In this document: piece by piece, positions 1 through 6,174 of the stretch
How positions within the stretch are numbered: the first letter of the stretch is position 1
How the letters are laid out: each line of letters opens with the position of its first letter
Source of the DNA: Planctomycetota bacterium
GTDB lineage: Bacteria > Planctomycetota > UBA11346
Length of the DNA stretch: 8,285 nucleotides
NCBI GenBank assembly: GCA_947440715.1
Contig: CANETI010000099.1
Location: 1 to 8,285 of the forward strand
Direction: 5' to 3'
Position numbers and translations under genes: made by a program
Notes under the pieces: model-generated
The model's database searches: none
What the model was told of the DNA's origin: nothing
The model's input: the letters and a program-made list of their open reading frames with translations, nothing else

Positions 1-1
1 T

Positions 2-1513
2 GATCGTATGGGCGTGCGCATTGCCGGATTAATGCGTTGGCCGATTCCAGGTGGTCGTGTTTATAATGCGGCAGTCATTGGGTTGGTGTCACGCCTGCGC
101 TATGTTTTATTCACCGATGACTTGATGCGCGATCTCCCGCGCGAGCAAGTGTTGGCCGTGCTGGGGCATGAACTTGGTCATGCGCGCCATGGGCATATGT
201 GGATGTATTTCCTCTTCGCGAACGCATCGCTGCTCTGTTCGTTTTTGCTTCGTGAACCATTTGCCGAATACCTAGAACCGTTGCTGACCTGGGGCATGGC
301 TTACGTCCACCTGGACGCCAGCGCCAAAGATGTGCGAGGAATAGCTGAAATTAGCGCAGCTTTGGTATTAATGGCGATCATGTGGCGGCTGGTGTTTGGG
401 TGGCTGAGCCGTGCCTGTGAACGGCAAGCAGATCTGGTGGGAGCCGAATTGGCAGGTGACCCCCTGGTGATGTGCGATGCGCTCAAATCAGTTGCACGGC
501 TTTCAGGTCACAGCGAGACTGAGCCCAGCTGGCGACATTATAGTATCGCCGAACGCGTCGCCTTCCTGCGCGATGTGCATCGACAACCACATCTGGCTTC
601 ACGTCACCACCAATGGATTCGTATGCTGCGACACAGTTTAATCCTCACCATCATCGCGTTGCTGTTAGTAACGACCTACCTGTTCGACCCCAGTCGCGCT
701 GCAAGTTCTGCTGATCCGCAAGCCGCATTGATCGAATGGAGTCAGCAGGATCGCGACTTGGCGCAGGGCTTACAAGAAGCCGATAAAGGAAATCATATTC
801 CGTTAGGTAAGTGGTTGAATCGCAATGATAGCGAATCGCGGCAGAGATTGGGATATTTAGTATTGCGACAAATTGATGTCGCTATCGGCACCGACCATGA
901 AGGCGATCAACGCTATGATGATCGCCCGATTTATCGTTATCGCCATCGTTTACGCCCTTTTTTTGATGTAAGCGTGGGGACGGAGAACAACGCATTATTA
1001 TTAGAAAAAATACTCGACAATACCCTCGCCTATGGCTTGGTCGCCGGCACTGAATCTCCTACTCAATTTGATCTGCAAACGGCACAGTTGGTCGTACCAC
1101 GTTTAGAAAAGGCGATGATTAAACAACCGTCGCATGATGTTTATGACACCATCGGTTGCGTCTATTTTGCCCTTGGCGATTACAGTAAAGCCGTGCCTGC
1201 CTTTGAATCAGCGATGAAACTATTTAATGAAGACACGTCCCTCACTGAGTTTACTTGGTTTGCGAGCGAAGACGCGAAACGCAAGGCTGGTAAAATACGG
1301 GTGCATTTACAGTCACTATATTCTCGTCGATTAGAATCAGCGCGCGCTAATTTTGCCAGCGTGCAAGCTGGTAAAGCTGCTGATCCGGCAGCGCTGTTGC
1401 CGCTGCCACGCGATTTAGGCCAACCGCTGCCAGTACCAGCAATCCCATCACCGATGACGGAATTGCCTTCTTCAAATAAAGCAAATCAGTTGACGGAGAA
1501 ATCCTTGCCATGA
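2..1513 (+). CDS. M48-family membrane zinc metalloprotease with TPR-like soluble tail (5' partial)
   Basis: This is a probable integral-membrane zinc endopeptidase of the M48 (HtpX/Ste24-like) family. Numbering from the ATG at 8, the HEXXH motif is H54-E55-L56-G57-H58, the third zinc ligand is probably E138 in CERQAD, and a family-typical HYSIAER stretch lies at 177-183. Hydrophobic segments lie near 64-80, 113-133 and 211-226. About 275 soluble residues follow, with a TPR-like helical pair near 380-403 and a Pro-rich end near 460-490. The frame stays open to the window edge (Asp-Arg precede the Met). The sequence starts directly at the stretch that usually precedes HEXXH, so the N-terminal membrane part is probably missing and ATG 8 is probably internal. 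The stop overlaps the next start as ATGA, which implies translational coupling. The family call is firm; the substrate is unknown. Confidence 0.88.
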   Translation, partial: DRMGVRIAGLMRWPIPGGRVYNAAVIGLVSRLRYVLFTDDLMRDLPREQVLAVLGHELGHARHGHMWMYFLFANASLLCSFLLREPFAEYLEPLLTWGMAYVHLDASAKDVRGIAEISAALVLMAIMWRLVFGWLSRACERQADLVGAELAGDPLVMCDALKSVARLSGHSETEPSWRHYSIAERVAFLRDVHRQPHLASRHHQWIRMLRHSLILTIIALLLVTTYLFDPSRAASSADPQAALIEWSQQDRDLAQGLQEADKGNHIPLGKWLNRNDSESRQRLGYLVLRQIDVAIGTDHEGDQRYDDRPIYRYRHRLRPFFDVSVGTENNALLLEKILDNTLAYGLVAGTESPTQFDLQTAQLVVPRLEKAMIKQPSHDVYDTIGCVYFALGDYSKAVPAFESAMKLFNEDTSLTEFTWFASEDAKRKAGKIRVHLQSLYSRRLESARANFASVQAGKAADPAALLPLPRDLGQPLPVPAIPSPMTELPSSNKANQLTEKSLP

Positions 1514-2439
1514 AATCGCCGCGTCGCTCAGAGGATATTTCCTTGGTCGATCGCTTATTGGCAGATTACGTAAATGGACCAGGCATTAATGATGCCGCGC
1601 GTTGCCCATTGCCGAGTCGCGAAAATACGGCCAAGGTTTGCGACCTCATTCTGACGCTGTTATTTCCAGGTTATTTTAGTTCTGGCGCAGTAACCGGCGC
1701 TGAATTGCCAGCATTTACCAAAGCGCGTTTAGCCGCACTGACCACCGCTTTGCGTAAATATGTGCAAGGCACGTTGGCATTTGTCGCAATCCGTGAAGGC
1801 CACAGCTGCGATAGTGTCGATGCGAAGGCGCGTGAACTCACTAACGAAGTCATCGCCGATTTACCCATGGTTCGCGCCTTAGTCATGACGGATGTCGAAG
1901 CGGCCTTTACCAGCGATCCCGCAGCCAGTGATCGTGCGACGGTTATTCTTAGTTATCCGTGCATTGAAGCATTAGGTGTTCAACGCTTTGCCCATCGCCT
2001 TTATCAACGCGGAGTGCCAATTTTTCCGCGCATGTTGACCGAAGTCGCGCACAGCCGCACCGGCATCGACATGCATCCCGGTGCGCAAATCGATGAATCA
2101 TTTTTTATCGATCACGGCACGGGTGTCGTCATCGGTGAAACGAGTCGCATTGGAAAACATTGCGTGCTGTACCAAGGCGTTGGCCTAGTCGCGTGGAATC
2201 CATTAGCCAAAGACGAACACGGTGAATTAAAACGTGGCGCCAGCAATAAACGCCACCCCGATTTAGAAGACCACGTCACCATTTACGCCGGTGCAACCAT
2301 TTTGGGCGGCGACACCGTCATCGGCCACCATAGCGTCATCGGCGGCAGCGTGTGGCTGACGCATTCCGTTGAACCATACAGCGTGGTCACCATTAAAGAT
2401 CCGGAACTCAATATTCGCAAACGCAAAGGCGCGAAATAA
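1510..2439 (+). CDS. cysE: Serine O-acetyltransferase (CysE type)
   Basis: This enzyme transfers acetyl from acetyl-CoA to L-serine, giving O-acetylserine, the cytosolic precursor of cysteine. The 309 residues comprise a helical N-terminal part (about 1-180) and a left-handed beta-helix of hexapeptide repeats (about 185-295). D187 in GIDMHP and H202 in IDHGTG match the catalytic Asp143 and His158 of E. coli CysE, with the same spacing of 15. R248-H249 in KRHP match Arg192-His193, but lie 47 residues after the catalytic His instead of 35, so there is an extra segment of about 12 residues (WNPLAKDEHGEL region). The basic C-terminus ends in Lys and lacks the terminal Ile that E. coli CysE uses to bind cysteine synthase. 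The start is ATG in the ATGA overlap with the protease gene; GGAG at 1495-1498 is a somewhat distant ribosome site. The function is well supported, the regulation is not. Confidence 0.92.
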   Translation: MKSPRRSEDISLVDRLLADYVNGPGINDAARCPLPSRENTAKVCDLILTLLFPGYFSSGAVTGAELPAFTKARLAALTTALRKYVQGTLAFVAIREGHSCDSVDAKARELTNEVIADLPMVRALVMTDVEAAFTSDPAASDRATVILSYPCIEALGVQRFAHRLYQRGVPIFPRMLTEVAHSRTGIDMHPGAQIDESFFIDHGTGVVIGETSRIGKHCVLYQGVGLVAWNPLAKDEHGELKRGASNKRHPDLEDHVTIYAGATILGGDTVIGHHSVIGGSVWLTHSVEPYSVVTIKDPELNIRKRKGAK

Positions 2440-2596
2440 CGGGTTATGGGGTAACCGGTAAATTTGCAGGTATATTTTGGTTGCTGATGGTCGGTTTTGA
2501 TCTGCCCAAGTTCGTGGATCATCGGGCAGGCTGGGTCTTTCCCCCGGAAAATTTTTTACATGATGCGCCTTCCCCTGACCCACGTGGGAGTCGACC
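2440..2596 (+). other. cysE-moeZ intergenic gap with small inverted repeats
   Basis: I see no gene in these 157 bases. Small inverted repeats are GGTTA/TAACC (2442-2446 and 2452-2456) and CTGCCC/GGGCAG (2502-2507 and 2524-2529). A weak GC hairpin at 2531-2547 (including one G-T pair) is followed by AAAA and a run of six T (2552-2557), which could be a weak terminator or attenuator. GGGAG at 2586-2590 is the likely ribosome site for the next gene. I found no convincing -35/-10 pair. The gap could carry a promoter for the downstream gene or simply separate two genes of one transcript. Confidence 0.3.
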
Positions 2597-3769
2597 ATGC
2601 CTTTGACCAGCGACCAATATCTGCGTTATGCCCGTCACCTCAGCCTGCCTGAATTTGGCGAAAAAGGCCAAGAAAAGCTGCTGAAATCATCGATTTTGTT
2701 GATCGGTGCGGGCGGACTTGGTTCGCCCTTGGCGCTGTATTTGGCCGCCGCTGGTGTGGGCCGTTTGGGCATCATGGATTTCGATGTGGTCGACGTGTCG
2801 AACTTGCAACGCCAGATCATTCACCGCACGCAGGATGTTGGCACCAGCAAGGCCAAGTCGGCCAAGCGTGGGGTTAACGATTTAAACCCTGGGTGTCAGG
2901 TCGATATTTATGAAGAAGGCATCACCTCAGCCAATGCCTTAGAGCTGATCGCTAAGTACGACATCGTTATCGATGGCACTGATAATTTCCCGACGCGTTA
3001 TTTGGTCAACGATGCGTGCGTGATGTTGAATAAGGTTAATATCTACGGATCCATTTATCGCTTCGAAGGCCAAGCCACGGTTTTTGACACGCGTAAAAAT
3101 GCTGAGGGTAAACGCAACGGTCCTTGTTATCGCTGTCTCTATCCTGAACCACCGCCTCCAGGCGAAGTACCATCCTGCGCTGAAGGCGGCGTGTTGGGCG
3201 TGTTGCCTGGGATTATCGCGATGATTCAAGCAACCGAAGCCATCAAAGTACTGACCGGCATGGGCCGCACATTAGCTGGCCGTTTCGTGCGTTATGACGC
3301 GATGAATATGAGTTTCCGTGAATTAAAACTGCGTCCTGATCCGACCTGTCCGGTCTGCAGCGCCAATCCCACGGTAACGAAATTAATCGACTATCAACAA
3401 TTCTGCGGCATGAGTCGCGGGGGAGAGAGCGCCATGTCGACCGAGAACCTAGAAATCTCACCAACCGATTACGCCGCAATTCGCGAGTCGGGTAAAGAAC
3501 ATTTATTACTCGACGTGCGCGAGCCATTCGAACTCGGCATCTGCCAAATCGAAGGGAATATGAATATTCCGCTCGGCCAATTGCCGAATCGCTTAAGCGA
3601 AATCGCTAATTGGAAAAATGGCTTGGTTATTGCCCAGTGTAAATCTGGCCGTCGCAGTATGAAGGCATTAGAGACACTCAAAAAGCATGGCTTTACTAAC
3701 GTGCTGAATCTGCAAGGCGGCATCCTGGCTTATGGTGAAGAAGTCGATCCATCGATTTCAGCCTATTAA
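2597..3769 (+). CDS. moeZ: MoeB/ThiF-type adenylyltransferase with C-terminal rhodanese domain (MoeZ/MOCS3 type)
   Basis: This cytosolic E1-like enzyme is expected to adenylate the C-terminal Gly-Gly of a small ubiquitin-like sulfur carrier (MoaD, ThiS or CysO type) and to convert it to a thiocarboxylate with sulfur from its rhodanese domain. The nucleotide loop GAGGLGS is at 37-43, and D129 in DGTDNF matches the catalytic Asp130 of E. coli MoeB. C177/C180 (CYRC) and C251/C254 (CPVC) form the structural zinc site, and C194 in SCAEGG is at the position of the acyl-accepting cysteine. The rhodanese domain (about 285-390) has D306 in LLDVRE and the active loop C348-K-S-G-R-R-S, so it looks catalytically intact. 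The length of 390 is normal for the fusion. ATG 2597 follows GGGAG at good spacing. The carrier partner is not in the window, so molybdopterin, thiamine, cysteine or tRNA thiolation cannot be told apart. Confidence 0.92.
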   Translation: MPLTSDQYLRYARHLSLPEFGEKGQEKLLKSSILLIGAGGLGSPLALYLAAAGVGRLGIMDFDVVDVSNLQRQIIHRTQDVGTSKAKSAKRGVNDLNPGCQVDIYEEGITSANALELIAKYDIVIDGTDNFPTRYLVNDACVMLNKVNIYGSIYRFEGQATVFDTRKNAEGKRNGPCYRCLYPEPPPPGEVPSCAEGGVLGVLPGIIAMIQATEAIKVLTGMGRTLAGRFVRYDAMNMSFRELKLRPDPTCPVCSANPTVTKLIDYQQFCGMSRGGESAMSTENLEISPTDYAAIRESGKEHLLLDVREPFELGICQIEGNMNIPLGQLPNRLSEIANWKNGLVIAQCKSGRRSMKALETLKKHGFTNVLNLQGGILAYGEEVDPSISAY

Positions 3770-3891
3770 AGCTTTGGGCTTTGGGGTGTGAAACGTGGCG
3801 CTCAGTATTCTGTGCTCAGCAGGGTGAGACGTTAAGACACTGTTGGGCTCAGTTTTCGCATCAGTCCATCTGGACCTAATTAAAGTGCAAA

Positions 3892-3923
3892 TCGCCTGCT
3901 GGTGACGCACACCTCTTAGGCGA
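3892..3923 (+). repeat. Imperfect stem-loop
   Basis: The outer arms TCGCCT (3892-3897) and AGGCGA (3918-3923) enclose inner arms GGTG (3901-3904) and CACC (3910-3913) around a five-base loop, giving a two-part hairpin with an internal bulge. It has no following T-run, so it is not a standard terminator. It may be a leader RNA structure or chance. Confidence 0.3.
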
Positions 3924-3935
3924 AGCACCACGTTC

Positions 3936-3966
3936 CAAGGTACATTGCTCAGCTTTCGTTACCTTG
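3936..3966. repeat. 7-bp inverted repeat, possible operator or hairpin
   Basis: CAAGGTA (3936-3942) and TACCTTG (3960-3966) are perfect inverted arms separated by 17 bases, ending 27 bases before the ATG at 3994. The spacing would suit either a dimeric regulator site or an RNA hairpin just upstream of the ribosome site. Nothing in the sequence decides between these. Confidence 0.25.
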
Positions 3967-3983
3967 TACGTCTACTGCCATCT

Positions 3984-3987
3984 GGAG
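3984..3987 (+). promoter_or_regulatory. Ribosome binding site deciding the start at 3994
   Basis: GGAG lies six bases before ATG 3994. That ATG directly opens a canonical signal peptide, whereas the in-frame TTG at 3964 would place this site inside the coding region. The ATG is therefore the preferred start. Confidence 0.65.
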
Positions 3988-3993
3988 ACGTTC

Positions 3994-5520
3994 ATGCGTT
4001 ATCTTACAGTCCTACTTGTTAGCGTACTGATGCTCACGGGGCTTGGTTACGTCTCACCGATCTCGGCAGCAGACAAGCCAGTATCGCAGCAAGACCGTAA
4101 ATGGTTGGATATCCGCGCTGCCAACCGCAAAGGCCGCGAGGGCATGTATGCGGGAGCCGCCGCTGATCGCGTGGACCGCGCTAAAAAGGCGAGTGCCATT
4201 TTATTAGATTTAATCAAAGCGGCGGAAAAAATGCGAGTTCCAGGACAAGACGCTGCGTTTGCAGATATGATTGGTTTTATTGGGCGCTTAGATCCGACTC
4301 AAGTGGAACCGATGAAGAGTGCCGTGAAGGGGTTACCGCCAGAGCCAACGATGGCAGACGAGAAAGTGGCAAAAACATGGACACGTACCTATGACAGTAA
4401 ACGATCAGCATTTACCAAGCCAACGGAAATATTAGGACAGAAGGCACTTGATTTAGGAGTGACGGACATTGCCTTCGATTGCCTGCAGCAAGTGTTGAAA
4501 TTTGACCCAGACAATGCTTCTCTGCGCAAAGCGTTGAATCAAACCAAAGTGGATGAGCGCTATTACGGCCCCAAAGATATGATCTTTGTTAAAGCGGGTT
4601 TGCGTTGGGATAAAAAACTGGGCTGGATTGTCGGGAAAGATGCCGCGCGTTATGAAGCTGGGGATTATTTTGATATTCAGACGAAAAAGTGGACGACCTT
4701 AGCCGAAGCAAATACCATGCGCTCCAATGCTGCCGAGCAATGGATTATTCAGACCGAACATCTGGAAATTCGCGGAACGGCAACGTTACAACAATTAGTT
4801 GATGCGGCGAATCATCTGGAAGCGTTTTATGCGCAAGTATTTGCCAACTATTCATTATTCTTCTCAAAGGGAAAGAATGATATTAAACTCATATTTGGCT
4901 TGCTTGATCACCCACGTTTAGTCTTAAATATCGCCAAAGATCCAGAAGCTTATAAAGCATCGGTGCCGCCAAGCGTACCAGGATGGTCGGCTGGCGTGTG
5001 GATTCCCGCGAATGGCGCTTCTTATTTTTATGCTGGTCCACTGATGGTGATGTTCCACGAATTTACCCATCAAATTTTAGATATCTTTAGTAGTGGCAGT
5101 GGCGCTAAAGTGTGGGTGGTCGAAGGCGTTGCCGTTTACACGCAATCTCCAATTTATGAAAATGGCGAACTAAAATTAGGCGATATCAGCAAAAACGGCC
5201 ATATTCAAGGTCACTTGCGCAGAGTTCTATCGGGTGGCGCGATGACACTGGAACAATTAATGCGCCTCAATCATGAATCGTGGAGTAAATCACCAGATCC
5301 GAGCGTGCAATACGGTGCCGCTGGTACCTTGGCTCAATTTTGCATGGAAGCCAATGACCGCCGATATCGCAGTGACTATGTTGAGTTCGTTCGGGACGAA
5401 TATTTAGGACAATCGGGGGGTCATGAGATTTGGGATTATTTAGGCATGACGCGCGATGAATTTACGTCTAACTATAAGGCCTGGGAAAAAGATATGGCTG
5501 AGAAAGTAAAAAAAGACTAA
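3994..5520 (+). CDS. Exported gluzincin-like metallopeptidase (DUF1570-like)
   Basis: This 508-residue protein has a Sec-type signal peptide (Arg2, hydrophobic core about 4-18, probable cleavage near ISA/A at 23-26), so it acts outside the cytoplasm. A helical N-terminal half, with a TPR-like stretch at about 145-180, leads into a domain beginning near residue 250. That domain carries H355-E356-F357-T358-H359 and, 18 residues after the second His, E377 in VVEGVAVY. This HEXXH plus downstream Glu arrangement is typical of gluzincin zinc peptidases and resembles DUF1570 / peptidase-MA-like proteins common in Planctomycetota. The catalytic residues appear intact, so activity is plausible, but the substrate is unknown. 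The C-terminus is Lys-rich. A longer TTG start at 3964 was rejected. The exported rhodanese gene follows 35 bases downstream and is probably co-transcribed. The zinc-peptidase call is fairly firm; the exact family name is less so. Confidence 0.8.
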   Translation: MRYLTVLLVSVLMLTGLGYVSPISAADKPVSQQDRKWLDIRAANRKGREGMYAGAAADRVDRAKKASAILLDLIKAAEKMRVPGQDAAFADMIGFIGRLDPTQVEPMKSAVKGLPPEPTMADEKVAKTWTRTYDSKRSAFTKPTEILGQKALDLGVTDIAFDCLQQVLKFDPDNASLRKALNQTKVDERYYGPKDMIFVKAGLRWDKKLGWIVGKDAARYEAGDYFDIQTKKWTTLAEANTMRSNAAEQWIIQTEHLEIRGTATLQQLVDAANHLEAFYAQVFANYSLFFSKGKNDIKLIFGLLDHPRLVLNIAKDPEAYKASVPPSVPGWSAGVWIPANGASYFYAGPLMVMFHEFTHQILDIFSSGSGAKVWVVEGVAVYTQSPIYENGELKLGDISKNGHIQGHLRRVLSGGAMTLEQLMRLNHESWSKSPDPSVQYGAAGTLAQFCMEANDRRYRSDYVEFVRDEYLGQSGGHEIWDYLGMTRDEFTSNYKAWEKDMAEKVKKD

Positions 5521-5555
5521 TTGATCGAATAACCACTCCAATATAAGGACCACCT

Positions 5556-5933
5556 ATGTATCGCTTCATCTTATTGCTCTGCCTCTGTCATGCATCGATG
5601 TTTGCATCAGATATTACTCACACCACCGTACCATTAGATCAGATAAAAGCCGCGACCACCGCAGGCACCGCCGTGTTAATTGACGTGCGCGAACAAAGCG
5701 AATGGGATGCCGGCCACCTCAAAGGCGCGGTCTTAGTTCCCACCAGCGTTTTATCAGCAAAAGGCGCAGAAACTTTTTCCATTCCCAAAGACAAACCCAT
5801 TTACCTGCATTGCAAAGCCGGTGTACGTGCGCTCAACATGACCAAATTATTGAAGGAAAAAGGCTACGACGCCCATGCCTTATCGGCGGGGTATAGTGAA
5901 TTAGTTAAAGCGGGATTTGAAAAGGCTAACTAA
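5556..5933 (+). CDS. Small exported single-domain rhodanese
   Basis: This 125-residue protein is one rhodanese domain behind a short signal peptide (hydrophobic 4-12, likely cleavage near 17-18). The domain shows the D43-V-R-E motif of LIDVRE, GHLKGA at 53-58 and the active loop C86-K-A-G-V-R, so the sulfur-accepting cysteine is present. Rhodaneses move sulfane sulfur through a cysteine persulfide; an exported one would act in the periplasm, but its donor and acceptor cannot be told from sequence. AAGGA at 5545-5549 lies six bases before the ATG. It follows the metallopeptidase gene by 35 bases and ends before a repeat cluster. It is unlike the rhodanese domain of the MoeZ-type protein in loop sequence and cell location, so it is probably not a recent duplicate. 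Confidence 0.88.
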   Translation: MYRFILLLCLCHASMFASDITHTTVPLDQIKAATTAGTAVLIDVREQSEWDAGHLKGAVLVPTSVLSAKGAETFSIPKDKPIYLHCKAGVRALNMTKLLKEKGYDAHALSAGYSELVKAGFEKAN

Positions 5934-5958
5934 AAGACTGCGCCTATCCTGTAGATTG

Positions 5959-6007
5959 CGAGCCAGGCTGGAGCCTGGCGTTCCCAGGAAAAGCACCGCG
6001 GCGCGCG
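5959..6007 (+). repeat. REP-like palindromic repeat, copy A
   Basis: This 49-base unit contains the near-palindrome GCCAGGCTGGAGCCTGGC (5962-5979), which folds as a 7-bp stem with a TGGA loop. It is then followed by GTTCCCAGGA and a GC-rich end. It matches copy C at 47 of 49 positions, and 25 of its bases (5961-5985) are the exact inverse of copy B. Confidence 0.85.
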
Positions 6008-6030
6008 TGAAATTCTTTGGTATTCAACCC

Positions 6031-6055
6031 GGGAACGCCAGGCTCCAGCCTGGCT
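6031..6055 (-). repeat. REP-like palindromic repeat, copy B (inverted)
   Basis: These 25 bases are the exact reverse complement of 5961-5985 in copy A and of 6069-6093 in copy C. Copy B can thus pair with A (25 bp, 45-base loop) or with C (25 bp, 13-base loop), as well as fold on itself. The GC-rich tail found in A and C is not recognisable next to it. Confidence 0.85.
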
Positions 6056-6064
6056 GGTGTTTTT
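6037..6064 (+). terminator. Possible intrinsic terminator made by repeat copy B
   Basis: GCCAGGC (6037-6043) and GCCTGGC (6048-6054) form a GC-rich 7-bp stem with a TCCA loop. Five bases separate it from a run of five T at 6060-6064. It lies about 100 bases after the rhodanese stop on the same strand and before a convergent gene. The spacer before the T-run is longer than ideal, so efficiency is uncertain. Confidence 0.4.
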
Positions 6065-6066
6065 CC

Positions 6067-6115
6067 CGAGCCAGGCTGGAGCCTGGCGTTCCCAGGAAAG
6101 GCACCGCTGCGCGCG
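6067..6115 (+). repeat. REP-like palindromic repeat, copy C
   Basis: This is a 49-base direct copy of repeat A, differing at two positions in the 3' part (G for A, and T for G). It carries the same internal palindrome. The bases from 6116 to 6174, up to the stop of the opposite-strand gene, are AT-richer and show no further repeat or clear terminator. Confidence 0.85.
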
Positions 6116-6174
6116 AAGTAGAGGTACAGAGGGAGGGGATTTTTATCAGTTATTTTGATCTGGAAATAGTAACA

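Larger units (their letters stand above)
3770..3993 (+). other. Leader region upstream of exported metallopeptidase gene
   Basis: These 224 bases hold no supported gene. A 10-codon upstream extension of the next gene is possible only from a TTG at 3964, and it would put charged and polar residues ahead of the signal peptide. The region contains four GCTCAG hexamers (starting 3800, 3814, 3847 and 3947), the last two followed by TTTTCG and CTTTCG. CCATCTGGA occurs twice (3866 and 3978) and GAGACGTT twice (3826 and 3985). This suggests a diverged internal duplication. It probably carries the promoter for the following gene pair, but I could not assign -35 and -10 boxes with confidence. Confidence 0.35.

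Noticed and set aside
2263..2598. 111-codon open frame on the - strand over the cysE end and the intergenic gap
   Set aside because: It is mostly antisense to the conserved hexapeptide region of cysE, has no recognisable domain and no upstream ribosome site that I can see.
3768..3782. Terminator after the moeZ-type gene (AAAGC/GCTTT)
   Set aside because: The stem is only 5 bp, AT-rich and without a T-run beyond it; it is too weak to call.
3964..3993. Upstream TTG start adding 10 residues to the exported metallopeptidase
   Set aside because: The extension places polar and charged residues ahead of a clean signal peptide, and GGAG at 3984-3987 fits ATG 3994.
5959..6115. CRISPR array
   Set aside because: Only three copies exist, one is inverted, the spacers are of unequal length and each unit is internally palindromic over its whole core; no cas gene is present.
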